Shown here in pieces: positions 7,410 to 15,634 of a stretch of 55,682 bases of DNA (its first letter is position 1; each line of letters starts with the position of its first letter). The notes under the pieces were generated by a model that had not been told where the DNA came from, searched no databases, and saw only the letters and a program-made list of their open reading frames with translations. The translations under genes and the position numbers were made by a program. Source of the stretch: Clostridia bacterium. Its GTDB lineage: Bacteria; Bacillota; Clostridia; Christensenellales; Aristaeellaceae. Where the stretch lies: positions 1-55,682 of the forward strand of contig JAFXZO010000073.1 of assembly GCA_017541205.1 (NCBI GenBank), written 5' to 3'.

Positions 7410-7626
7410 TCACCATGGCAGTTCCTTGCCCGCATAATCCAGATACATCGGCCTTTTCTTTACCGGACAGCTTCCCATCCGGGATGGTTTTCAAAATGCC
7501 GGCGGCGGATCCCGCGGGCGGATCCCGAAGATAGCACGCGGCCATATCGTAGCCCCTTTTGAGCAATTCCCAGGCCGAATGCAAGCCCGGCCCGCGGTCG
7601 CATCCGGTGACCATTGCGTGTTTCAT
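7410..7626 (-). pseudogene. Short-chain dehydrogenase remnant (internal deletion and frameshift)
   Basis: The first ~33 codons are a standard SDR start with the NAD-binding glycine motif, MKHAMVTGCDRGPGLHSAWE. After that the sequence jumps directly to a C-terminal tail AAGILKTIPDGKLSGKEK, and after a one-base shift PMYLDYAGKELPW and stop. That is the typical end of the same family (a 250-residue protein is expected), so about 180 codons are missing. This is a clear internal-deletion pseudogene, lying at the edge of a decayed sugar-use locus. Confidence 0.7.
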
Positions 7627-7681
7627 GCCCCGATTCCTCTTTTCTTTTTTTCCAATGCGTTTCCTCCGTGCGCGCGTTTTT

Positions 7682-8338
7682 TTATTTTCCCGCCGCCCAG
7701 CGGATCGCGTTCTTCAGCAGCTTTTGAAACTCCGGGTTTTTCCACACGCCCAGGGTATGCCCCGGCGTGAGCGCCACGACGCGGCCCCGGCCGAAATACC
7801 GGCGGTAGCCGCTGATCGTAACGCCGCCGTGGTCCGACGCCGTTTCAAGGAAAGGCTCGATGTCCCGGGCGGTGATCGCGATCTGATAGTGCTCGTCCCG
7901 TTCGGAAAAGTCCCTGACCCCGCGGGTGATTTCGTTTTCCGCCGTAACGCGCACATGGGTCGTTTCCCGGGGCGGGTGCGAGATGAAATAGCCGCCGGCC
8001 ACTTCGGTATAGGCGGGCTGGGGCTCCGCTTCGCCGCCGATGGTCAGGCCGGAATGCACGACCACCAGGCCGCCGCCCCGGGATACGTGATCCCGAAATT
8101 CCTCCGGGCCGAATTCCGTCACGCCTTTTTCAAACCAGGGAGCGCTGTTGGACGCGTTGATCGCGCTGCCGTGGCAGTTCACCAGCGCGTCGTACTCCCG
8201 CACCATTTCCGGCGTCAGGATGTCCTTGGCGGTTTTGACCACGTGAAACACCAATTCCTCCTTCTCCATGGCCTCCAGCCCCCGCTCGATGATTTCCGCC
8301 GGGTGCCAGGTATCGTCGCAAAGCAGCAGTACGTTCAT
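7682..8338 (-). CDS. ThuA-like domain protein
   Basis: The 218-residue protein matches the ThuA (trehalose utilisation) family, a class I glutamine-amidotransferase-like fold: MNVLLLCDDTWHPAE, a core YDALVNCHGSAIN, then GGGLVVVHSG at the place of the nucleophile elbow, and a His-rich middle ending in GRGRVVALTPGHTLGVW. The family is linked to sugar catabolism (trehalose and keto-glycosides) but its reaction is generally unproven. The start at 8338 has GGAGG nine bases ahead. Neighbouring remnants (SDR, GH30-like, sulfatase) support an ancestral carbohydrate locus. Confidence 0.8.
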   Translation of the reverse strand: MNVLLLCDDTWHPAEIIERGLEAMEKEELVFHVVKTAKDILTPEMVREYDALVNCHGSAINASNSAPWFEKGVTEFGPEEFRDHVSRGGGLVVVHSGLTIGGEAEPQPAYTEVAGGYFISHPPRETTHVRVTAENEITRGVRDFSERDEHYQIAITARDIEPFLETASDHGGVTISGYRRYFGRGRVVALTPGHTLGVWKNPEFQKLLKNAIRWAAGK

Positions 8339-8423
8339 TTTTGTTTCCTCCGTTCGTTCATAGATTTGAAACGTTTTTTGTAAAATAAATTTGATTTTGC
8401 ATATTGACAAAGCAAAAAGCTGA

Positions 8424-8537
8424 TTGCGCCGGGAGCACGGCTTCCTGGAAGGATTTCGGCGCAGCTGGGTGCTTTTCCTGTTTCTGGCGCCCTGCTTCGT
8501 ATTCTTTCCTATCCATAATCCACAAACTGTGCTATAA
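8424..8537 (+). pseudogene. Possible ABC sugar permease N-terminal fragment
   Basis: A 37-codon frame starting from TTG reads LRREHGFLEGFRRSW and then a membrane segment VLFLFLAPCFVFFP before a stop. This resembles the beginning of LplB/UgpA-type sugar permeases, which are about 300 residues. The call rests on a short match and on the carbohydrate context, so it is tentative. Confidence 0.3.
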
Positions 8538-8642
8538 TCGTTTCGATCAGGGAAACCGAAGGTTTTCCGGGCCGGCGGGCAAGCGAGCGGGCGAGCTGCG
8601 CAGCACGTCGGCGATCTCTGCCGGAGAGCCGTGCCCCTGCTC

Positions 8643-8974
8643 ATGGACGACGACCAGTTTGAAAAGGCGCTTGAGGAGGCGGGCGTCCCCCTTCTGCCGG
8701 AAAACAGCGGCGCGTGGGCCTGAGCCGCTTTGGCGATCGCATCGAAGCGGCCGCGGCGCAAAATCCCGATGGCTCTGTCTGCGCTGCGGCGATGAACCCC
8801 GCCGCCGAAACGCTGTGATTTTCTCTGCGCCTGAAGGATCGGGTGTGGCCCGTAGTCCTGGAGGGCGACAGCATCAGTACGTTCGTATTCTCGCCCGATG
8901 AAACGGTAAAAAGCGAAAAGCAGCCAGGCCTGGGCGGCGTGGCTGTTCAACTGTCAAGGAGGCTGCTGATATGA
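8643..8974 (+). pseudogene. GH30-like glycoside hydrolase C-terminal remnant, frameshifted
   Basis: Two segments in different frames together read like the C-terminal beta domain of family 30 glycosidases: LSRFGDRIEAAAAQNPDGSV, then MNPAAETL, and after a shift LKDRVWPVVLEGDSISTFVF with a trailing SPDETVKSE. The NPDGS...MNP...SISTFVF pattern is characteristic of that domain. An upstream piece (MDDDQFEKALEEAGVPLLPE) is in yet another frame and of unknown origin. The last stop overlaps the ATG of the esterase gene (ATGA), so the two were probably one operon before decay. Confidence 0.5.
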
Positions 8975-9852
8975 TCCCTTCGATCGGCCATCTGCCGAAG
9001 AATCCAATGCTGTCCGGCCAGGCGGAGCTGAAACAGCGCGTCGTGTATTCCGAAAACGGACAGACCTTGACCCTGGCGCTGCCCTGGGCGCACCGCGACC
9101 GGCGCGGGCCTGTGGAGCCTACGCCCTTGATCGTGTTTGTGCAGGGCAGCGGCTGGACCACCCCCAATCTGGATTATGAGCTGCCCATGCTGTCCCGTTT
9201 CGCAGAGGAAGGCATCGCCGTCGCCGCCGTATGCCACCGCAGTACGATGGACGGCCATCCTTTCCCCGCCTTTCTGCAGGATGTAAAATGCGCCGTTCGT
9301 TTCCTGCGGGCGCATGCGGAGGAATACAACTTAAGCAAAGAAAAGGTGGCGGCCTTCGGCACTTCCTCGGGCGGCCACACGGTTTGCCTGATGGGGCTGA
9401 CGGGCGACGATCCCCGCTACCGCACGCGGGAGTATCCGGAACAAAGCGACGCCGTGTGCGCCGTTGTATCCTGCTTTGGCCCCTTGGAGCTGGTTTCGCT
9501 GTTCGCGCAAAGGCTGGAGCAAAGAAGAGAGAGCACGGAGGAACGCCTGAAAAAGATGTTTGGGCCGGACAAATCCAAATGGCAGGAAAAGCTTTGGCAG
9601 TTCAGCCCCGCCCTTCAGGTGGAGAAAGGAAAAGCGTACCCTTCCTTCCTGCTGCTCAACGGAACCGGGGATGCGGTGGTCCCCTGCGAACAGATGGAAA
9701 GAATGTACCAAAGCCTGCGCGGCGCCGGCGCGTCTGTTCGCGCGTATTATGTGGATGGCGCTGAACACGAAGGCAATTTCTGGGGTCCCGAGGTTCGGCG
9801 GATCATTCATGACGAACTGACGGAAAAGCTGTTTGGAAGAACAGACAAATAA
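8971..9852 (+). CDS. Alpha/beta-hydrolase esterase
   Basis: The 293 residues follow the BD-FAE/carboxylesterase layout: an oxyanion segment LIVFVQGSGW, nucleophile elbow FGTSSGGH (Ser in GxSxG), the acid in NGTGDAVVP and the base in DGAEHEG. A feruloyl- or acetyl-esterase removing acyl groups from plant glycans would fit the degraded sugar locus around it, but the substrate is inferred. There is no signal peptide, so it acts in the cytosol. AAGGAGG stands eight bases upstream of the ATG, which overlaps the stop of the GH30-like remnant. Confidence 0.85.
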   Translation: MIPSIGHLPKNPMLSGQAELKQRVVYSENGQTLTLALPWAHRDRRGPVEPTPLIVFVQGSGWTTPNLDYELPMLSRFAEEGIAVAAVCHRSTMDGHPFPAFLQDVKCAVRFLRAHAEEYNLSKEKVAAFGTSSGGHTVCLMGLTGDDPRYRTREYPEQSDAVCAVVSCFGPLELVSLFAQRLEQRRESTEERLKKMFGPDKSKWQEKLWQFSPALQVEKGKAYPSFLLLNGTGDAVVPCEQMERMYQSLRGAGASVRAYYVDGAEHEGNFWGPEVRRIIHDELTEKLFGRTDK

Positions 9853-9868
9853 AAGGGGAGGAACAGCT

Positions 9869-10156
9869 TTGCGCGCCGTCACGGTCATGTTCGATGCATT
9901 GAATCGGCATCTGCTTTCCCCTTACGGCTGCCGGGAAACGGTCACGCCGAATTCTGACAGGCTGGCCGGGAAGTGGTCAAGGATCAGGAAGCCGACGGCA
10001 CGGCGTTATACGATTTGCTGCATGGTCCCCCCCCCGCGGCATCCCCTGCGGGATGAAGCGCTCCTGGGCGCGTTCGAGGAAGCGCTGAGCCGCCTGATGC
10101 AGCAGGAGGACGCGCCCGGGAAGCCATGGCTGCGCCTGGGCTTAAGCCGTCAATAG
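9869..10156 (+). pseudogene. Sulfatase remnant (internal deletion, C-tract frameshift)
   Basis: From a TTG start with GGGGAGG upstream, the first 30 codons are the start of a type I sulfatase (RAVTVMFDALNRHLLSPYGC, then TPNSDRLA). The sequence then jumps to a C-terminal tail: DGTALYDLLH, a run of C residues near 10030 that breaks the frame, and RHPLRDEALLGAFEEALSRL. The catalytic formylglycine region and nearly 400 codons are missing. The end overlaps the convergent flavin reductase gene by seven bases. Confidence 0.6.
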
Positions 10157-10719
10157 TACATGTCAAAGCCGTTCTCCAAACGGTCCGCGTAGGCTTTCCC
10201 TGCCTCGTACAGCGCGGGCAGCATGTAGTCTTTATTGTAGCGCACCACCGGAATACGGTCATACGCCCGCATGCCCATATGGGTCATGCCCCGCTCCATC
10301 TGCGTCAGGCATTCCAGGGTCCCCCTGCCGGTGCCGCCCGCGCAGGCGATCAGCACGCAGCGTTTGTCCGCAAGAAAATGATTGCGCGCGGCGTCGCAGC
10401 GGCGAAGCCTGTCAAAGAAGGCTTTGAAGCATTCCGTCATGTCAGACCAGTAAACCGCGCTGATCCAAACGATCCCGTCCGCTTCCTTCAGCGCCTGATA
10501 AATCTCCGCGAAATCGTCCCGGATCACGCACGCGCCTGTTTTATTGCAGGTCCCCCAGCCGTTGCCGCAGGCTCTGCAATGCTCTACCTTCTTTTGATTC
10601 AGATGGATTTCCTCGATCCGGGCGCCTGCCTGCGAAAGCCCTTTTACAAACTGATCCTTGGCGGACGCCGTCAGACCGTCTTTATTGGGGCTTGACCATA
10701 CCACGGCAACCTTTTTCAT
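10150..10719 (-). CDS. NAD(P)H-dependent FMN reductase / flavodoxin-fold oxidoreductase
   Basis: The 189-residue protein has the flavodoxin-like FMN phosphate loop VVWSSPNKDGLTAS, a Cys cluster HCRACGNGWGTCNKTG (C-x2-C-type spacing seen in iron-sulfur flavoprotein relatives), and the flavin-ring contact DGIVWISAVYWSDMTECFKA. It probably reduces quinones, flavins or other small electron acceptors with NAD(P)H. The start at 10719 is set by AAAGGAG twelve bases upstream. It stands alone on its strand, convergent with the sulfatase remnant. Confidence 0.8.
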   Translation of the reverse strand: MKKVAVVWSSPNKDGLTASAKDQFVKGLSQAGARIEEIHLNQKKVEHCRACGNGWGTCNKTGACVIRDDFAEIYQALKEADGIVWISAVYWSDMTECFKAFFDRLRRCDAARNHFLADKRCVLIACAGGTGRGTLECLTQMERGMTHMGMRAYDRIPVVRYNKDYMLPALYEAGKAYADRLENGFDMYY

Positions 10720-10886
10720 AGACTTTTCTCCTTTCATGCTCATGATTTTCATTATTTCGGCGGCAACGGGGACGCATCAAAACACTGCTTCCAATTCCAT
10801 TTCATCCATGCGTTCTTCCTGTCCTTCCTTTGCCGCAGCTCCAATACGGCTGCGGTTTTTGCTGCTGCGGCAAGGCATGGCCTCCG

Positions 10887-11165
10887 TTATTCCCGTTCGG
10901 CAACGACCACATGGATCGTATCGCCGTCGCCTTTCCCCAGGGCGGCGCGGATCGCTTTCAGGACGCCGATCACATAGCAAACGGAGCCGTCCGGGTTTTT
11001 GAGCCCCATATTGACGATGCTGCCGTCGTAAGGGATGCCGTCAAATTCTGCGCGCACCTTGACCCGGCCTTTGCCGAAAACCGCCCGGATATCCCACGGA
11101 AAGGCCACGTATGCCCCGCCGTTGTCCGGGAGCTCATGCAGCACTGCGTCATATTCGTATCGCAT
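10887..11165 (-). CDS. DUF1905 domain protein
   Basis: The 92-residue protein matches the small beta-barrel DUF1905 family (YEYDAVLHELPDNGGAYVAF, VKVRAEFDGIPYDGSIVNMG, CYVIGVLKAIRAALGKGDGD). In many bacteria this domain is fused to, or beside, a YdeI-type helical domain; here it is alone. No enzymatic residues are known for it. A GTG start four codons upstream (11177) is possible, but the AAGG site fits the ATG better. Confidence 0.75.
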   Translation of the reverse strand: MRYEYDAVLHELPDNGGAYVAFPWDIRAVFGKGRVKVRAEFDGIPYDGSIVNMGLKNPDGSVCYVIGVLKAIRAALGKGDGDTIHVVVAERE

Positions 11166-11257
11166 TTTCGCTGTCACACCTTCGCATTTTTTTCATAACG
11201 CCAGTCGGCGATATCCCGCATCGGCTCGAGCGGGCAGTGATCAAGCAATCCGAACGA

Positions 11258-11809
11258 TCATTGCAGCATTTTGACCATCAGGTAATCATTATCATAGCTG
11301 CCGTCGGGATACTTCATCCCGTGCGGACGGGTTCCGTAAACCGCAAAGCCATATTTGAGATACAATCCTATGGCCCGAAGGTTCTTTGATTCGACCGTCA
11401 GCTCGATCTGCTCAAATCCGGCTTGCGAAGCAAACGCAATCAACCGCTCCATGAGCGCGGAGGCGATGCCTTGCCGCCAATGATCTTTCCGAACGGAAAT
11501 GCCCAGCTCCGCCCGGTGCAGGACCCGCTGCTTTCTTCCGTGGGAACGCACATCTGCGCTGGCGATTATCTGTCCATCCATTTCCGCCACCAGCATCAGG
11601 CAGCGGGGGTCGTTTTTCCTTCCATCCAAAATGCGAGCTTCTTCCTCCGGCGTATAGTCGAATTCCTCAGGGGTGCGCAGGAGAAACGGCGTCTCTCCCA
11701 ACATGATTTTCATGTATTGCAGCATTTTTAGCGCGTCTTGAGGCTCTGCCGAACGAAGCGTACAGCGTTTCCGGTTCCGAAGGATCAATTCCTCCGCAGG
11801 ATAGATCAT
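11258..11809 (-). CDS. GNAT-family N-acetyltransferase
   Basis: The 183-residue protein carries the acetyl-CoA fold: substrate part ILRNRKRCTLRSAEPQDA, central strand IIASADVRSHG, the pyrophosphate-binding turn in VRKDHWRQGIASALMERLI (RxxGxA), and C-terminal LTVESKNLRAIGLYLKYGF, then GTRPHGMKYPDG. This C-terminal pattern is common in ribosomal-protein or aminoglycoside-type GNATs; the substrate is not predictable. GGGAGG nine bases ahead sets the start. Confidence 0.85.
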   Translation of the reverse strand: MIYPAEELILRNRKRCTLRSAEPQDALKMLQYMKIMLGETPFLLRTPEEFDYTPEEEARILDGRKNDPRCLMLVAEMDGQIIASADVRSHGRKQRVLHRAELGISVRKDHWRQGIASALMERLIAFASQAGFEQIELTVESKNLRAIGLYLKYGFAVYGTRPHGMKYPDGSYDNDYLMVKMLQ

Positions 11810-11861
11810 AAATGCTTTTCCTCCCATGGTCAGATCATTGTATGCGATTCAGGATAAGCTG

Positions 11862-13325
11862 TTACAAAACAAAATCATCCGCGACGGCCCGATTCAGCTC
11901 CCACAGATGGATGGAGGCGTCGCCTTCCATGCGCAGGCGTTCTTCCCCCGCCGCGGGAAAGATTCGGGAGGAGAAAACGGCGTCGCCATCGTTGACAAAG
12001 ATTTCAATGGAGCTTCGGTCAATAAAGATCCGCAGATGGAACAGGCTCTTGGGCAGAGGACGGCTGCGCTGCTCTCCCTGCTCCGTATTGAAGCGTTTGC
12101 TGAACCCGGAGCGGTCCACCGTGATGGTTTTTGCTGCGTCGTCATATGCGATCAGCAGCCCGCCTTCGCCATTCTCCCGGGCGAAGAGATGAAGCGCCAG
12201 ATCCCCGCCCCGGCTGATCACCTCCATTTCGCATACGCGGGGAAGAAGATCGGTGGCTTCAAGGTCCAGCTTCTTCCCGCGCAGCGCGCGAAGCGCGTCC
12301 AGGGGCTGCTGGATCAGCCGCCTGTCCCGCACCCGCAGTTCCCGGGGAAGCGTCAGGCAGCCGGACCAATCCTCCTCGTCCGTGGGATAAGCCGCGTCCG
12401 GCAGCCCCATCCAGGCCACCAGCGTGGCTTTGTTTTTGTCATTCGGGTTTGCGGCGCACTCCGCCGCGTAGGAATCAAAGCCGAAGTCCAGCACATGGAA
12501 GCTGGTGTTGTCCGGGGTGAAGGTCAGCGTGTCCCAATCCATATGCCCCAGCAAATAGCCGTTATGGTGGACCGTGCCGCCCCGTCCCGGCAGCGTCAGA
12601 TGCTGCGGGCAGAACAGCAGCACGTCGTACCCGCTGATGGTCTCGATGGACGGGCATTCCCACATGTCGCCAAAGTCCTCAAAGCCGGGAACCTTGAGTT
12701 GTCCGGCGAATGCCCAGCCCTCCGTGGGCGCGTTGGAGCGGTAGATGATGACGCAGCCTTTTTTCTGCTTGGTCTGCGCGCCGATCACGAGGTAGTATGT
12801 TCCGTTTTCTTTGTTGCGGATGATCTTGGGGTCGCGCTGGTGCTCGGTATAGCCGCCGTTGGGGCCAAAGAGCGGCGGAAGCTTCACCGCCGTCCCATCG
12901 TCCTTCAAATCCACCACGCAGGTATAGGATTTCCGTGTCCAGTCCTCGTCCCGGTGATTGCCGGTGTAAAAGAGATAGAGGGAATCCTCGGTGGGCAGCG
13001 CGGAGCCGGAATACGCCCCTTTATTGTCGTATTCCGTATCCGGCCGGATGCAGACGCCCGCGTTCTTCCAGGTCACCAAATCCCCGGATACCGTGTGATA
13101 CCAGTATTTCAGCCCGTGCACCGCCCCCCAGGGACACCACTGATAAAACAAATGCCACCATCCGTCGTGCAAGACAAAACCGTTCGGGTCGTTCAGCAGG
13201 CCGGTGATGCTTTGAATATGGTACTGCTGGCGATAGTCCGACCGGCTGATGCGGTCATGCAGCGGGCGGATCTCTTCGGCGCTCTTCAGGATACGGTATC
13301 GCTCTTCCTTCGTCCAGGTTTTCAT
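11862..13325 (-). CDS. scrB: Sucrose-6-phosphate hydrolase / beta-fructofuranosidase (GH32)
   Basis: The 487-residue protein has the three GH32 landmarks: the nucleophile Asp in LLNDPNGF, the transition-state stabiliser in HQRDPK, and the acid/base Glu in MWECPS. A C-terminal beta-sandwich follows (IFIDRSSIEIFVNDGDAVF, typical of the family). It cleaves sucrose-6-phosphate or fructosides at the terminal fructose. No signal peptide is seen, so it is cytosolic and would need a PTS or other importer, none of which is in the window. GGGAGGAGG precedes the ATG. It stands apart from any sugar-transport operon, an unusual isolation. Confidence 0.9.
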   Translation of the reverse strand: MKTWTKEERYRILKSAEEIRPLHDRISRSDYRQQYHIQSITGLLNDPNGFVLHDGWWHLFYQWCPWGAVHGLKYWYHTVSGDLVTWKNAGVCIRPDTEYDNKGAYSGSALPTEDSLYLFYTGNHRDEDWTRKSYTCVVDLKDDGTAVKLPPLFGPNGGYTEHQRDPKIIRNKENGTYYLVIGAQTKQKKGCVIIYRSNAPTEGWAFAGQLKVPGFEDFGDMWECPSIETISGYDVLLFCPQHLTLPGRGGTVHHNGYLLGHMDWDTLTFTPDNTSFHVLDFGFDSYAAECAANPNDKNKATLVAWMGLPDAAYPTDEEDWSGCLTLPRELRVRDRRLIQQPLDALRALRGKKLDLEATDLLPRVCEMEVISRGGDLALHLFARENGEGGLLIAYDDAAKTITVDRSGFSKRFNTEQGEQRSRPLPKSLFHLRIFIDRSSIEIFVNDGDAVFSSRIFPAAGEERLRMEGDASIHLWELNRAVADDFVL

Positions 13326-13360
13326 CCTTCGTCCTCCTCCCTTTTTTCCGTGAATCCCGG

Positions 13361-13846
13361 TCATCCATCCAACCGGTAGCGATAGGAGATCATGTCATAT
13401 TCCCGGCTGCCCCATCTGTGCGTGCCCTCCCGATACGCTTTTCCGCCCATTTTTTCATAGAATTTCCTTGATTCATGATTCTCTTTGAGGCACCATACGA
13501 TCATCGTTTTCTTTCCGGCTTTTCTGAAACCGTCCATGGCATGCAGCATCAAGGCCCGGCCGATCCCGTTTTTCCGCTTTGCGTATCGGACGTATAGCGC
13601 AATGATTTCGCAGTCGGCCGCTTCATCGTCCGTCTCCTCGCTCCATGCGTAACCCAGGACCTCATCCCGATCGGCTGCAACTGTAAATTTCCGGTATCTC
13701 CTGATCTCGATCTCAAATCGCTGCGCCGCGCTCAAAGAATCCAGGAAATCATCGTCCATGATCCCCCTGTATGCGGTTTGCCAGTCTTCCACCATGATCT
13801 CCGCGATTTGCATGACGTCTTCTTCTTTTGCCTGCCTGATCGTCAT
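13361..13846 (-). CDS. GNAT-family N-acetyltransferase
   Basis: The 161-residue protein begins MTIRQAKEEDVMQIAEIMVE, has the central strand EVLGYAWSEE, the CoA-binding turn YAKRKNGIGRALMLHAM, and ends with NHESRKFYEKMGGK, all standard GNAT features. Acidic residues in the middle (EETDDEAADCE) form a small loop. The start is set by AAGGAAAAGGA just upstream. Substrate unknown. Confidence 0.85.
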   Translation of the reverse strand: MTIRQAKEEDVMQIAEIMVEDWQTAYRGIMDDDFLDSLSAAQRFEIEIRRYRKFTVAADRDEVLGYAWSEETDDEAADCEIIALYVRYAKRKNGIGRALMLHAMDGFRKAGKKTMIVWCLKENHESRKFYEKMGGKAYREGTHRWGSREYDMISYRYRLDG

Positions 13847-13946
13847 TTCCTTTTCCTTCCCCGGCCGCGGGTTCCCCCTGTTCCGTATCCGCGTCTTTTT
13901 TCCGTATGCGCATAAAACGCTGTTTTCATCGATTTGCCGATCATGC

Positions 13947-14597
13947 TTACAGCACAAACATCAGCCAGATGATCGGGTACGCCTTTCTGATATCCCGCCC
14001 CACCAGCAAGTACACGCATCCATAGGCCAGGGCGGAAAGCATGATCCCGACGCCCGCCGCGCTGCCCTTGGTGAAGAAATGGGCGATCCCCCAGGTCACG
14101 GCGGCCAATATGCCCCCGTACGGAATATGCTTACAGCGAAACCATCGCTCAAAAGCCTCCTGCCCGAACACGATAATCAGCAGGACAAGCGCCGCCTCGA
14201 AGCAATAGTAGATATATTGGAAGATAAACTTGGCCGGCCCGTTCGCGTTGAATTCCCGGACGACCTTGCTTCCGTTCCAGTCCAGCCACGAGTAAATGAG
14301 GCTGGCGATCACCAGCGCGGCGACCGCGCCCCACTGCCAAGCGGACGGCTTTTCCTTCTTTTCAAACAGGCCGTTGCCATACCGCTTCCGAGCAAAACGG
14401 ATGATGCCCCAGCTCATCAAGCCCCAGACGGCGCAGGTGACGATCCAGTGCGAAATATGCTGTGGATCCGTCCAGGCCTGCATGGGCGCATGGTACAAAA
14501 GCGGCTCCAGAACAAAAGCAAGGATAACCTCCATGCCAAGGCCGGCAAAGGCCAGCATGGCTAAGATCAGATACGCCGAACCGCCTGTCTTTTTCAT
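13947..14597 (-). CDS. Polytopic membrane protein, CPBP/CAAX-protease-like (degenerate motifs)
   Basis: The 216 residues form about six membrane helices. A GQEAFERWFRCK segment and a later TWGIAHFFTKG resemble the EExxxR and FxxxH motifs of CPBP-family intramembrane proteases (Abi/CAAX), but the paired glutamates and the second histidine motif are incomplete, so protease activity is doubtful. Members are tied to bacteriocin self-immunity or membrane protein turnover. The assignment is by pattern only. Confidence 0.5.
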   Translation of the reverse strand: MKKTGGSAYLILAMLAFAGLGMEVILAFVLEPLLYHAPMQAWTDPQHISHWIVTCAVWGLMSWGIIRFARKRYGNGLFEKKEKPSAWQWGAVAALVIASLIYSWLDWNGSKVVREFNANGPAKFIFQYIYYCFEAALVLLIIVFGQEAFERWFRCKHIPYGGILAAVTWGIAHFFTKGSAAGVGIMLSALAYGCVYLLVGRDIRKAYPIIWLMFVL

Positions 14598-14628
14598 CGC
14601 GCTTATCTCCTCGAACCGGAATGATGTA

Positions 14629-15087
14629 TTACAGACAAAGCAGATAGATCAAAACCTTATGCCCCTTGGCATTTTCATAGAGATACCCGTCCGTTTCAAA
14701 TCCGAGTTTTTCATGCAGTGCAATGCTTGCCGCGTTATCTGCTCTCACCTGATCCAGAATGATGCGATATCCGCGTTTTCTCGCGAGTTCTATCATTAGT
14801 TTCATGCCTTCTGCCGCATATCCTTTGCCCCTTTCGTCAGAGAAAACCTCCACGCCGATCGATGCGGCTTTTTTTGTCTTTTCATAAAGGGAAATGCTGC
14901 CAACGACCGAGACATTCGCCACCAATGCGAGCATCTCGAAATACTTGCCTTGAAAGGTTTTTGATTCCCAGGCTTTTATCATCCCTTCGACTTCTTCCAT
15001 CGAGGCTTCGGTTATCTGCTTTTCTCGGATAACGGCTGCATCCTGCCCGGTAAACGGACGCAGCGCCAGCCTTTCAGTCTCGATCAT
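14629..15087 (-). CDS. GNAT-family N-acetyltransferase (RimJ/RimL-like)
   Basis: The 152-residue protein starts MIETERLALRPFTGQDAAVI, the signature beginning of the RimJ/RimL-type acetyltransferase_3 group. It has VSVVGSISLYEK, the CoA turn SDERGKGYAAEGMKLMI and the tail ADNAASIALHEKLGF. This group acetylates protein N-termini or small molecules. GGAGG stands seven bases before the ATG. Confidence 0.85.
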   Translation of the reverse strand: MIETERLALRPFTGQDAAVIREKQITEASMEEVEGMIKAWESKTFQGKYFEMLALVANVSVVGSISLYEKTKKAASIGVEVFSDERGKGYAAEGMKLMIELARKRGYRIILDQVRADNAASIALHEKLGFETDGYLYENAKGHKVLIYLLCL

Positions 15088-15104
15088 GTTTTTCCTCCGG
15101 TAAA

Positions 15105-15623
15105 TCATAAAACCGGCCTTTTGCCGCGGCCAATCACCGTATATTCCATTCCGTTTTCACAATGTTCGGATCGGTAGAGGCATACATCCTTTACGGTCAT
15201 CGCTGCCTGTGGTATGCAAATATCCGAGAGGATCAGGTTTTCCGGCACGATCGGCTTTCGCACCAGGGTTATGTGCGGATTGAACTCCCGGCGGTCAAAG
15301 GGGATCTCCGCCTCGGTCAGCGCATGCCGGACCTGGAGGGCCAGGCCGTTCAGGGCATCCGAGGGCTCCATGCCGGCCCACAGCACTTTGGCAGCCGGAA
15401 AGATGCCCAGGTGCGACAGCGTGATGGAAAAAGGCTGCTGGACCGACGGCAGAAGCCCTGTCATGTCTTCCGGCCACATGCCGATGAACGCCAGCGTCAG
15501 ATGCAGATTGGCCGGCGTCAGGTATCGCCCGGCCACCCCGGCAGCCCGCAGCCGATCCTGCAAAGTGGCCAGAGCATCCCGAAACGCGGGCGCAGGCTGT
15601 AAAGCGACAAAGATCCGCATCAT
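15105..15623 (-). CDS. thpR: RNA 2',3'-cyclic phosphodiesterase (2'-5' RNA ligase family)
   Basis: The 172-residue protein has both H-x-T-x motifs of the 2H phosphoesterase superfamily, NLHLTLAFIG and NPHITLVRK, which hold the two catalytic histidines. The start RIFVALQPAPAFRDAL is typical of ThpR/LigT. It opens 2',3'-cyclic phosphates on RNA ends, and some members work in tRNA ligation in reverse. It begins 11 bases after the Nudix gene upstream, so the two are likely co-transcribed; both touch nucleotide phosphates. Confidence 0.85.
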   Translation of the reverse strand: MMRIFVALQPAPAFRDALATLQDRLRAAGVAGRYLTPANLHLTLAFIGMWPEDMTGLLPSVQQPFSITLSHLGIFPAAKVLWAGMEPSDALNGLALQVRHALTEAEIPFDRREFNPHITLVRKPIVPENLILSDICIPQAAMTVKDVCLYRSEHCENGMEYTVIGRGKRPVL

Positions 15624-15634
15624 AGGCCAGCCCC

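Noticed and set aside
8404-8901. A 165-residue rightward frame
   Set aside because: Arg/Ser-rich translation and the pattern of a shadow frame. The recognisable remnants (permease-like, GH30-like) lie in other frames.
10833-10860. A CCGCAGC/GCTGCGG hairpin with T run on the + strand
   Set aside because: No rightward gene ends here. It may be chance or a relic, so it was not listed as a terminator.
11826-13379. A 517-residue rightward frame antisense to the sucrose hydrolase
   Set aside because: The opposite strand has all GH32 motifs in order; this frame is the usual long shadow in high-G+C DNA.
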